Of a DNA stretch of 64,000 nucleotides, positions 12,169 through 23,220 are shown piece after piece. The stretch comes from Parietaria judaica (Eukaryota > Streptophyta > Magnoliopsida > Rosales > Urticaceae). The notes beneath the pieces are model-generated. The model did no database searches, had not been told where the DNA came from, and saw only the letters and a list, made by a program, of their open reading frames with translations. The DNA is taken from positions 12,307,501 through 12,371,500 of the forward strand of contig OX940870.1 in the NCBI GenBank assembly GCA_954871525.1, given 5' to 3'. A program made the translations under genes and the position numbers. The first letter of the stretch is position 1. Every line of letters starts with the position of its first letter.

Positions 12169-12839
12169 TCAAAAACCTTTTCTACTTCTATATCCCGTAG
12201 AATCTATTTTTGTTGACCTTACAAACTTTTTCTGTTGTTTAGACTTTTGTGTTGGCAGCCCTAACTAATAAATATTATATTTATTTAAAAGTTTAGTTGT
12301 TGAAAAGTTTCTATAGTATTGCCATAGCTGAAACGGATAACATTTTCAAGCCCATTACTAAAGATAGGCTTCCTCTCCCCCGCAATTATCAAACAATTGG
12401 CCCAACTTTCTTCCTATTCTTGTGTATTTTTAGGCTGGCTTCATACTAAGAAAGAAAATATTTTCATTTGTTTTTTGTTAGATGGTGATTTACTTTTTTT
12501 AATTATACATCCCAAAATACATAATTGAATTTTGTTTCCTCTTTACAAAAAAAAGAATAGATATACTCCATATTGAATTGTATCGATATACAATTCAATA
12601 TGGAGTTTCCGCTAAGGAGGGGAACCAATCTAATATATTCTGTTCTTTGATAAGACTTTTCAAAGACGAAAATTGTATTAATGTGCGGAGCTAACCGTGG
12701 GAGCGTTTTATTTTTGGTGCTTCAAATTTATTATTGCAAAGTTATTAATTCCAACAATTTGATATATGCAATTTATTATTCAATTATTTGAATCTAATTA
12801 TTGCAATTTAAAAAGCTCATTAGGAGAAGTTCCGTTGTA
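12169..12839. other. AT-rich intergenic DNA
   Basis: No gene is seen. The only notable structure is the perfect palindrome at 12565-12606. Confidence 0.5.
12565..12606. repeat. Perfect 19-bp inverted repeat
   Basis: Arms ACTCCATATTGAATTGTAT and its exact reverse complement are separated by CGAT. It would extrude as a hairpin or cruciform. Function unknown. Confidence 0.8.
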
Positions 12840-12844
12840 AATGA

Positions 12845-13699
12845 TGTTGATGTACGAATTCGTCATTATTTAATATGACATAAAGTGCTAAAGTTGTGAA
12901 TTAATTAAATTTGCAAACCATGATAAAAGGCTTTAACGAAATAAACTGATATTCGTAAAAGCCCAATTGAGAAGCCCAATGAGACTCTCAATCAGACCAA
13001 AGCCGACGGATACAAGGCTACTCGGCCCAAAGGGCTCTAAGGCCCAATATCCATTCGACAACAATCCAGAAAGGCGAGGGTAGAGTTGTCATATTCTCTA
13101 CCTGGTATCCCACTTCAAATCCAGGCGGAAGACCAGGAGTACGGAGTCAAGCCTCCAACGGGCATAATTCAAACACGACGACGAGAACGAAGTCATGGGA
13201 CACGTGTAGCAAGGTCGTCCATTCAACCCGGTCAGCACTGAGAGAAGACCCCATGATTCCTGGAAGACCAACGGGAAGAATTGAAGCCTATAAATATCAA
13301 GCTCAAGCTCAGATCAACACACGCGCATACTTGCAACTTCGAGAGAATACACCAAAAAGATTCTACCCGGCATTCTTGCTCACTTGAGATTTTGTTGTAT
13401 TCTTTCCCTTCTTTTCTATTCATTTCCATTTCTAGGCGTGATCTAGCTGTCTGTAGCTATCCGTCTATGTCAATTGTCGCAATAAACTAACAGAGGAAGT
13501 AGTCAACTACCGCCTTGGGAAGAACCTCTATAAAAAAACCCCTCGCCTCATTTATATCGCTTTTATATATATACATATATCGTGAGTGAATCGAGAGTTT
13601 GCAACGTGAGAGATCGAATTCCACCAAATTGTTCTATTCAAAAACATCATACGCTCACAAGTCACACTTGACTGATTGAGGTGGGAAACCACGTCAACA
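12845..13699 (+). repeat. Gypsy 5' LTR
   Basis: 855 bp, TGTTGATGTA...CGTCAACA. It differs from the 3' LTR at 31420-32274 at about 18 positions by eye. A TATA box lies at 13289-13296. A short plus-strand open frame (13281-13490) inside the LTR is not called as a gene. Confidence 0.92.
13289..13296 (+). promoter_or_regulatory. TATA box of the Gypsy 5' LTR
   Basis: TATAAATA in 'gaagcctataaatatc'. The 3' LTR has the same box at 31864-31871. Transcription of the element should start shortly downstream. Confidence 0.65.
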
Positions 13700-13702
13700 G
13701 TT

Positions 13703-13718
13703 TGGCGCCGTCTGTGGG
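13703..13718 (+). promoter_or_regulatory. Gypsy primer-binding site
   Basis: TGGCGCCGTCTGTGGG lies three bases after the 5' LTR. A TGGCGCC start, the complement of a tRNA ending GGCGCCA, is common in plant gypsy elements. I cannot assign the tRNA species with certainty. Confidence 0.75.
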
Positions 13719-13763
13719 AAATTGATCTCACTAACTTCTAAAAGCTCAAAGCACTCTGCGAAC

Positions 13764-15540
13764 ATGAGCAACGACGAAATCGCAATCGTGAACGAGTCTG
13801 AGGTGAACAACCCAGACCGAAACACGGAGTTGAACAACCTGCAATCTCAACTAGAGGCTAGTGCCGTGAGAATCGAGAGTTGCGTCAGCGACTCAAGTCT
13901 CTTGAAGCAAATCGAGCCCGTAATAAGCATCGTCAGACCAGTAACCGGGCCGACCCGGGACAGAGCTCTGGGTATCAAGGCCGGATAGGCCTCAACGCTG
14001 TCCATCTCGATTTTTCCGACCTGGATAATCCGCAAGCGTCGAGGCAAAATCAACCCCGACAACCTAGCGGCCCTAGACCCCCGACACCTCCACCGCCTCC
14101 CTAAACAGGAACGCCCCTCTTCACCCTCTTGACGGGTCTTTACCCGTCTAGTGCGGCAAATGTTGCGTCGAGCAGTCGCCAATGCTCGGGACCCCAGAAT
14201 CGACCATCGGGGTACGAGCAAAGCCGCGACATTAGCCAGGCCCTCAACGGCAAGCCGGTCATGTACCCTAGGTATCCCAGCCCGGTATACAGACAGGAAC
14301 CCCTCCAAGCTGTGCGTCCCGAACCAGCTCCCCAACGCACAGAACTGGAGGAGCTTAAACGCTCAATGGCCGAAATGAATGAGAAACTCATTCGCGTGCG
14401 CTCTCGCATGCACAGTGCCATTACCGCTGCCCCCGAGATAAGTTTAGTGGAGGAAGCAGAAAGGACGCCCTTGCAACCCGTCATAACTAACGTTATACTC
14501 AGGGAAGGCGGGCGCGTATACGTGCCGAAGTACGATGGGACGAGCGATCCCAAAGTACACCTGAGATCCTTTAGGATCGCGATGGGACGAGACCATCTGG
14601 AAGACACGAATTAGACGCCGGGCGCTGCCAGTATTTCTTAGAAAATCTGGTCGGCCCAGCGATGGAGTGGTTCTCAAAACTGGAACCACGGTCCATAGAC
14701 AACTTTGGACAGCTGACGACCCTGTTTCTCAAACATTTTTCCATGTTTATGGAAACTGAGATCACGGCGGTAAACCTCTATGCCCTACAGCAAGAGAGAG
14801 GAGAGCCCCTTAGAGCTTTTATGACCAGGTTCAAGAAGGCCATGGTCAAAATAAACGGGATCAGTGACGAAACCGCCATAGCCGCTCTCACGGCCAGACT
14901 ATGGTACGACTCGAAGTTCAAGACGGACATCGTCGTAAATCGTTACAACTCCATCGAAGACGTGATCCACAGATCATCCAACCGGATCAGACATGACAAA
15001 GAACTCGAAGCCATGCGAAGAAGACATGGACCCCAACTCGTCCATCAACAGAATCCCGGGCCGCCCGGACAACAACCGCAACCCAGAGCCGGAAAACACA
15101 ACAACCCTTTCAGGGGACAGAGGAGTTCCCCCCCAATCCAAAAGCACCCATTCTAAGCCCGAAATTCGAGGGCAAATAACGGACCGAACCCGCGAAATCC
15201 ATACGTTTTTAACGTAAATTCTGAAACCGCAGACTTCGAAGAACAGATCGAAGCGGAAGAAACCCCTGGGGAAGTGCAGGTCAGCTCAAGGGACTTGCAG
15301 AGAAATCTTCCTAAAGCACGACCCAAAAGCACGACCCAAAAGCGTGGTGCGATTTCCACAAGGTATTCGGGCACCATACGAAAAACTGTATGGTACTCCG
15401 TGCCCAACTAGCGGAAAAGTACATCAACGGCGAGTTGGGAGCAAAGCCTCCCTCAAGACAAACCTCGGAATGGCCCGAAAAGAGACGAACAACAGAGAAC
15501 ACCGAGCGAAAGTATACAGCCAAGCAAGAGAGGACGAGTA
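13764..15540 (+). pseudogene. Gypsy gag, frameshifted
   Basis: Gag would form the particle core and bind element RNA. The likely start is the ATG at 13764. The N-terminal part shifts frame near 13860-13880 and stops at about 14102. The capsid region runs from about 14510 to 15050 and shows a retrotransposon-gag pattern (YDGTSDPKVHL; later GPAMEWFSKL and LWYDSKFK). It is cut by a frameshift at about 14612. A zinc knuckle of the C-X2-H-X4-H-X4-C type is encoded at 15348-15389. Just before it, a 13-bp tandem duplication (15316-15341) breaks the frame. The linker is interrupted at 15541 by Copia-1. No functional Gag can be made from this copy. Confidence 0.85.
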
Positions 15541-18275
15541 TGTTGGGAATCACGTCTCGGATTCTGTATAATTATCACGATTTATACGTCCGAACCGTCA
15601 GGGTAACATTTAAAAATTATTTTAAAGCGGAAAAACTTGTTATCCAAACAACGGTCCGAATATCGGATAATATCCATATCCCAAGATCTGATAAATATTA
15701 TGCAATTTAATATTCATAACTCATTATTAATAAACCAGTCATAATAGGAAATAAATAAAAAGCAGTAAATGTTTGCATTTATTAACCCAATGCATAAGGC
15801 CGTACCTCGTTTGACGATTTCCGACTGCGCGCTCTGAATCGGACAGGGCTCCGCCGGTGCTCAGGGAATCTCCCGTGATCTTCCGGGATATTCTCCTGGA
15901 ATCCTCGTACCGAAGCGTGGGCTTCGCCGGCAGGACTCCGTCGCAAAACTTTAACTGATGGTTCTTTTTAAGCTTCCGGAGAAATAGTCTCCTAAGCCGA
16001 ACCAGAAGAAAGAGATCAGAGAGAAAATTCGCAGACCCTGAGGAGGAGGGAGAGTTCGAATTTTTCTCTGGGGAAAGGTGTGAAAATGTGTAGAATGAGC
16101 CTCCTATTTATAGGCTCAAGACTGTAACCGATTTGGAGATATTCCCTCCCTAAATTCGAATTTCAGTAATTAAATATAATTAATTATCTTAATCCAATGG
16201 TCCAGATTTAATCTCATCTAAATCCAATGGATATAATTAATTAGGGATTTAATTTAAATAAGAAAGATTTAGATAAATCAAAATCCAATCTTATCTTCTT
16301 ATCATCATAAAATTCGAATTATAATATATATATATATATATATAATTCGAATTCTTATCATCTAGATCCAACGGTTGAGATGATTCTTAAAACCGATCTA
16401 ATGGATCAAATAAGTTTAGGATAAATAGATTTATTAAAAATATTTTTTTGAATTTATCCTTAAACATAATTCGAATATATATAGATATATATATAATTAA
16501 TCAATTTTCAATCCGACGGTAAAGATTAAATCTTAGACCGATCCAACGGACACAATTAATTAATCAATTTCGAAAAATAGAACTTGGTCACCAAGTTATT
16601 AATTTCGAATTTATCAATATCCTAATCCAACGGTTGATACTAAATCATAACCGATCCAATGGATAATATTGATTTTAGGGATTTGCCAAAATACCAAAAC
16701 ATTTGGTACTTATGCCGCAAATATAGAAATACCAAATCATGCCATTCGAATTTAACTAGGGTTTCATATAATAAACCCTAATTCGAATTTACACATAATA
16801 TATATAAATATATATATTCATTTATTAATATAAATCTATTAATTATTAATTAATTATTAATAAGATATTAATAATTAAATCCAAATAATTAAATTATATT
16901 AATAAATCTTGATCTCAATATCACACATGAAAATGTCATGGTGCCACACCATCATTTAAATTCGTGACATGTGATTTAATTTCAAAGTTTATCGAACCGA
17001 TCACAAACTTAGAAAATCCATAAATCACTAACCGTAAGTCGAAATGACTTGGTTCAAAAAAGCAAAGCTGCTTAAAATTTAATTTCCAACAACATGGTTC
17101 TGATAGAAAATATAAATTCTAACTTTCTTTTTGTCAGTTAATTTCGTGTACCAAAATATGATACTTTTGCCACGCTAACGATAAAACTATCTGATGTCTG
17201 GCACAGACCTTTCAGTTTTATAAGTCAAGCCAAATGATTAAACATTATCCAGAATGTATCTTAATCACGTACGTATCATCCGTTACGGAGCTATCCTGGG
17301 GACCATGGACCCGTATCACTTAAGCTCCAACGAACTGCTAGTTGTTCGTCAAACCTCGAAGTGATTCCACTATAGACCCGAGGCTGCACTCTTTAGTGAT
17401 ACGGTATATATTATTCCCTTTATAATAGCAGGGTGTCCATTGATACAATCAAATTCTGGTTATTGATCTTTCACTTGATGATTCATAAATGAGCAGGCGG
17501 TTTTTACCGTTATGCCCCTCATTGTATTTTCATCCTTGACTCAGTCAGCAATATCATGAGTAACCCACTTATGGTTTCGATTAATAAGTTGCGCATGGGT
17601 ATCTCTCACTTCTCACCACCGACAATCAAGGGAATCATCATCACTCTAAGGAGAGCTGTGTGATGCCCATGTCTATGACCAAGCTATCCTTACTGCTGAC
17701 TATCATGTTCCCAAAATAATAGTGTTGGGAACAGCTGTAATATTTCGTGTTCTTTAACGGTTAAATCAAAGAACAATCAAGTCAGCAGCTTGGACTCAAG
17801 ATCACTCAGGACTTAGATCGAATATCCATTTGATCATCTACTAGTGACTCAACTCCAAGTTATCAGTGACGGTCTTATATGATAACTTCCGGAGTTTAAG
17901 TCAGGTCCAGTCCAATATGAAGACACTTCATACTTAATGCACTTCTAGTGAGTGTGACACACACAAAATCCAGAATAGGATTATCACTTAGTCACATTAA
18001 TGACCTTGTACGATTAATGGGCTCCCACCCAGTTGATCAGGTCATGGACATTTTAAGTTCATTTATTATGATTATTAATTCTTTCTCACATTGACTCTGT
18101 TGTGATAATAATAACATAATTGCATCCTTCATGAACTAAGGAATCAAACATTCTATTTTACTCTACCAGAAACTATAATAAGATTATCATAATAAGCATC
18201 ATCTTTATTCAACGACTTGTCATAATCTTTTACAAAGGGATAAAATATCTTGTTTAAGGACACACATGTCCAACA
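15541..18275 (-). repeat. Copia-1 3' LTR
   Basis: 2735 bp, nearly identical to 23221-25957. On the minus strand it reads TGTTGGACATGTG...TTCCCAACA. A minus-strand TATA box lies at 16105-16112. It is AT-rich with (TA)n runs near 16323 and 16480. Confidence 0.93.
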
Positions 18276-18290
18276 ATCTCCCACTTGTAC
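18276..18290 (-). promoter_or_regulatory. Copia-1 polypurine tract
   Basis: On the minus strand GTACAAGTGGGAGAT lies between the pol stop codon (18291-18293) and the 3' LTR. It primes plus-strand DNA synthesis. Confidence 0.85.
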
Positions 18291-21200
18291 TTAAAGAAGA
18301 TGACCCATGTCTTTCAGACCCATATTCTCCAGATGCCTCCTGAATATTTTCTCTGGCAACGTCTTGGTAAATGGATCAGCCAGATTGTCTTCCGAGGCTA
18401 TTTTCACAACCCTTACGTCGCCACGACGCACTATTTCTCTTATGAGATGGTATTTGCGTTCTATATGCTTTGCCTTGTTATGGTCTCTGGGCTCTTTAGA
18501 ATTTGCCACCGCACCACTGTTGTCACAGTATAGTGTTTGGGGCCCATCTACATCTGGAACAACTCCCAGTTCTATGTAGAAATTCTTGAGCCAAACTGAT
18601 TCCTTGGCTGCCTCACAGGCTGCCACGTATTCAGCTTCCATGGTGGAATCTGCGATACAGGATTGCTTTATGCTTCTCCAGAATATCGCTCCACCAGCAA
18701 GGGTGTACACTGCTCCTGACGTCGATTTTATCGCGTCTCTATCAGACATAAAGTCTGAATCAGTGTATCCTAGTGGATTCAGTTCTGATCCTGAAAACAC
18801 TAGCATATAGTTTCTCGTTCTCCAAAGATACTTGAGAATGTTCTTCACTGCTGTCCAGTGAGCTATACCAGGGTTGGATTGATATCTGCTAACAATTCCC
18901 ACAGCGTAACAGATGTCTGGCCTAGTACACTGCATAGCGTACATCAGACTTCCCACTGCTGAAGCATAGGGTATCCTCCTCATCACATCTTGCTCTTCCG
19001 GAGAAGTTGGGCATTCTTTCCTACTAAGGAACACTCCATGTCTGGTCGGTAAATTACCTCCCTTGGAGTTTGCCATTGCAAAACGTTCAAGCACCTTATC
19101 AATGTAAGTTGCTTGCGATAAGGCAAGAAGCCTGTTGTTGCGATCCCTGAATATACGGATCCTAAAAACATAGCTGGCTTCTCCAATGTCCTTCATTTGG
19201 AATTGCGTAGATAGCCACGCTTTTACGTCCGATAGCTTCTTCACACTGTTTCCAATGAGAAGAATATTGTCGACGTACAGAACAAGAAAAATTTCCACGG
19301 TTTCGTCATTGAGTTTATAAATGCAGGCCTCAGTGACATTTTGAATGAATCCATAGGTTTGGATGGTTTCATCAAACCTCAAATTCCAGGATCTGGAAGC
19401 TTGCTTTAATCCATAAATGGATTTAAGTAATCTACAAACTTTCCCTTCTTGACCCTGTTGCACGAACCCTTCTGGTTGGTCCATATAGATGTTTTCGTCA
19501 ATGTACCCGTTCAGGAATGCGGTTTTGACGTCCATCTGCCAAATCTCATAATTGAGACTACAGGCTATGGCCATGAGAATCCGGATGGACTTGAACTTAG
19601 CGACTGGAGCGAAGGTTTCATCGAAATCAATACCTTCCCTCTAGGTAAAACCCTTTGCCACTAGTCTAGCCTTGAAGGTTTCAACCTTCCCGTCCACTCC
19701 TCTCTTTCGCTTGTATACCCACTTACAGCCAATGGTTTTGAAACCATCCGGTAAGTCTACAAGTTCCCAGACTTCATTAGAATCCATTGATTCTATTTCT
19801 TGGTTCATGGCTTCTTGCCATTCTCTCTTATCAGGATCCTCCATAGCTTGTTTGTAGCCTATGGGATCTTCAACACTAGTGTCTGTGACAGCTAGGTGAA
19901 ATTCCAACTGGGTGTGCTCGTAGCGCTCAACAGGTCTTTTGAACCTCCCACTACGTCTGAGTACCCCTTGGTTCTGATTTGGGACCGTGGTTTCCACTAT
20001 ATATTCGACAACAGGCACTGTTGGAGATATTGTGACCTTGTCACCTGACAGCTCCTCGAGTATAACTTTACTTCGAGGTTTGAATTTTGTCATATAATCT
20101 TGTTCCAGAAAGGTAGCATTTGTCGAGACAAATACTTTCTTACTTTCTGGACTATAAAACAAACCTCTTTTAGTCTCTTTGGAATATCCTACGAACAGAC
20201 AAACTTCCGTTCGTGATTCCAATTTATTCTTGTTTCCAGTCCGCACATGTGCAGGACATCCCCAAATTCTGTAATGTCGCAGACTTGGTATTCTGCCATT
20301 CCATAATTCGACGGGTGTTTTAGAAACAGACTTTGATGGCACAACATTCAGAATGTTTGTAGCCGTCAACAAAGCATATCCCCAGAATGAATTGGGTAGC
20401 GATGAATAACTTAACATTGACCTTACCATTTCCAATAAGGTTCTATTTCTCCTTTCTGCAACACCATTTTGTTCTGGTGTGCCAGGAGCAGTTAGTTGAG
20501 ATGTTATACCTTTCTCGATCAATAGGTCGCAAAACTCATGATCTAGGTATTCTCCCCCTCGATCAGATCGAAGAGACTTCAATGACAGTCCTAGTTGATT
20601 CTCAGATTCTGCCAGAAATTCTCTAAACTTACCCAAGGTTTCAGATTTCTTGGCCATGAGATAAACGTAACCATATCTTGAATAATCGTCAATAAAGGTG
20701 ACAAAGTATTCAATTCCTCCCCTTCCTTGTATGTTCATGGGACCACATACATCAGAATGGACGAGTTCTAATGGTTTAGTGGCTCTCTGACCTTTCATCG
20801 AGAAAGGTCTTTTGGTCATTTTAGCCTCTATACAGGATTCACAAACAGGCAAAGAACCGATTGTTAGTTCTTTAAGGGGTCCATCCTTTACCAGCCTGTT
20901 TATCCTGTCTAGATTAATATGACCCAATCTTAAATGCCACAGGTACGTTTGAACATCATTGTATTTTTGGGTTTCTTAATTGACTTTGGCATTGCCAGTT
21001 TAAACATCTCAGTATTCATACAGCTACCATAATCTGGTCTTAGGATGTATAATCCGTTTTCTGCTTTAGCAGTACAAATATATACTCCATCTTTTGTGAT
21101 GACCCAATGGGATCCACGAAAGTTTAGAGTATAACCTTGTTTGTACAACAGATAAGCAGAAAGTATATTTCTGCAGACATTTGGATAATAGTACACATTA

Positions 21201-21658
21201 TCAACAAATAAATACTTATTTCCAAATGTCAGTCGCAAATTTCCTACCGCCTTTGCTTGTAGAAATTCCCCGTTTCCCACTTTCAAAGTTGGCCCTTCAT
21301 TTATCTCTTCTAATTTGTCAAGAGACTGAAGAGAATTGCACGCATGATCGTTTGCTCCTGAATCTAAGATCCAGTTGAAGGATGAGCTGTCCACGAAACA
21401 TGTTTCTAATGTTGAACGATCAACATTACTTGTACTCCCAATCTGGAAGAATTCTTCCTGGTTTCCAATGATTCTCTTCCTCTTGTTCAAAGAGTTTATA
21501 GCATTCTGATCTGCCATTCCAAGTTTTTCCAAAGATCCACGCATGGCCAGCTTGCTAAGGGATTTTGTGACTTTTACCAGATTGCTTTGATTTTGAGACA
21601 TCAGCGTCAGAGTAGACTTTTCCATTTCTTGTTTGTCGAAAGACATCTTAATTGGCAT
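18291..21658 (-). pseudogene. Copia-1 pol: protease, integrase, RT, RNase H (broken)
   Basis: The start is the ATG at 21658. A segment of about 100 residues without any gag signature leads into the protease motif ILDSGANDHAC. A frameshift near 20950 separates this from the integrase part, which has the pre-integrase C-E-S-C, the catalytic region 'HSDVCGP', 'SDRGGEY' and 'PEQNGVAERRNRT'. An in-frame TAG at 19641-19643 interrupts the start of reverse transcriptase; Copia-2 has CAG (Gln) there. The catalytic YVDD motif reads YVDN because codon 19266-19268 is AAT; Copia-2 keeps GAT. RNase H follows (YTDSDF, STMEAEY, YCDNSGAV). This copy should not make active polymerase. Confidence 0.93.
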
Positions 21659-23220
21659 TGAAAAAGAAACTTATTAAACTTTATTATAGGTAGAATGTTT
21701 TAGAAAAAGTTTTATTTGAAATAGTTACATGATGCAAACATGTTCTGGGTGAAACGTTAAATAAACCCTTTAACTATTTCGTGATAATTTAACCGACTGT
21801 ACACGTCGTTGCCGTCCTTAGGGGCATGGTCACTCTAGGGTGACTCGCGGTATCAACCGTGTAGTTTGGTTAAACTAAGTTTTAGTCATAAACTTAATTA
21901 ATATTCATAACAAGAACCACCAAGTTCTCTATGATTATTAACTATCACCATAGACGGTCAGGAAGCACCAACTTCCGTGCAAGCTTAACCCATTATTTTC
22001 GGTTCTGGGGATCCTCTTGGAAACGTCGTCCTTAGGGAATGGTCACACTAGGGTGACTCGCGGTCCATTTCCAAGATTCCTCCGTCCCCATATTATTTTG
22101 GAACTATCACGTTGTCAAACCTTCCACAAGCACACCTTCCTTAGGGAATGGACACACTAGGGTGACTCGAGGCGGTGTGGTCAGCAGACCTTGTGTTAGT
22201 AATAATGGAGACCTTTAATGTATTCTATACTTGCCATTGTTTTTAGGAGATAACGTTTTTTATTTCTTATACTAAGTTATAAAAACTTGATATATAAACT
22301 ATTAATGACACATTAATGGTTTACATTTCGGATTTATTTATTACGACACGTAATTAAATAAGCCCCTTTTATTGTGTTTATTATTTTGTCGGTAGTGATA
22401 GATCAATTCGTACGCTCTCCAGGTCGATGGGAGGGGTCCTAACCGGTCACCCAGAAGTGGATGGTGAACCGGCCCCACTTTTGATTCCCTCTTCCTTAGG
22501 CAAGATTGTACGATTGAAATTTTTCCGACTTATAATAAACACATTTACATTTACTCTTTATTATTTATATCTATCCTAAATATGACATATTAATAATGAT
22601 CCAAACATAGACACTATGTTTAAGGGTTATGAAAATAGGTTATAATAAATTATATCTATGATGAATATAATTAATTATTTCTAGGGATCCGGGTCGGAAT
22701 AAATTCCGACCCATAATTAAAAAATTATGTACGTGGGCCCTCCGGGCCCAAGCCCGGGCCCACATCCTTAGGAGAGGCCACGCCCAACCAGACGAAGAGG
22801 CCAGAGCAGCGCCCACCTCGCGCTGGGCCCACAGGCCCATTCCGCTGCCAGGCAGCGTGGGCCGCAGCCAAAGCGCGAGGCCCAGGCGCTGCGCGCCAGG
22901 GCAACCCGCAAGGGTCTCGCCCTGGGCCTCGCCCTGGCGTGGGCCTCGCTACGGGCCTGGCCCGTGGCGACTAGGGTTTTGACCCTAGGGCTGCAGCGGC
23001 AGCCCCTGGTCATCCCGTGCCACGGCCTGGGCTGCGCCTAGCAGCCCGGCCATATTTCCGGTCCGATTTTTCGGGTCGGGAATTAATTAAATTAATATTA
23101 AAATATCTAGAAACAAATTTCAATTTTAATTATTAATTTATTCATCAAATAATTCGTTCTTTAAACCCATTAATTAAATTACGTAATTATTTATCCTTGA
23201 ACTATGGCTCTGATACCAAT
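21659..23220 (-). other. Copia-1 leader (5' untranslated region) with primer site
   Basis: About 1.56 kb between the element 5' LTR and the ATG. The minus strand begins TTGGTATCAGAGCC, which fits the 3' end of initiator-Met tRNA. About 22725-23060 is strongly GC-rich, unlike the rest of the window. Three spaced copies of a motif containing 'cctta' + 'gg' ... 'tagggtgactcg' lie at about 21804-21857, 22021-22070 and 22127-22180. Minus-strand open frames at 22640-23013 come from the GC-rich part and are not called. Confidence 0.8.

Noticed and set aside
22640..23013. Open frames in the GC-rich Copia-1 leader (also 42854-43186 and 63750-63977)
   Set aside because: They are Ala/Arg/Pro-rich frames caused by GC-rich sequence in non-coding leaders, not conserved between the elements.
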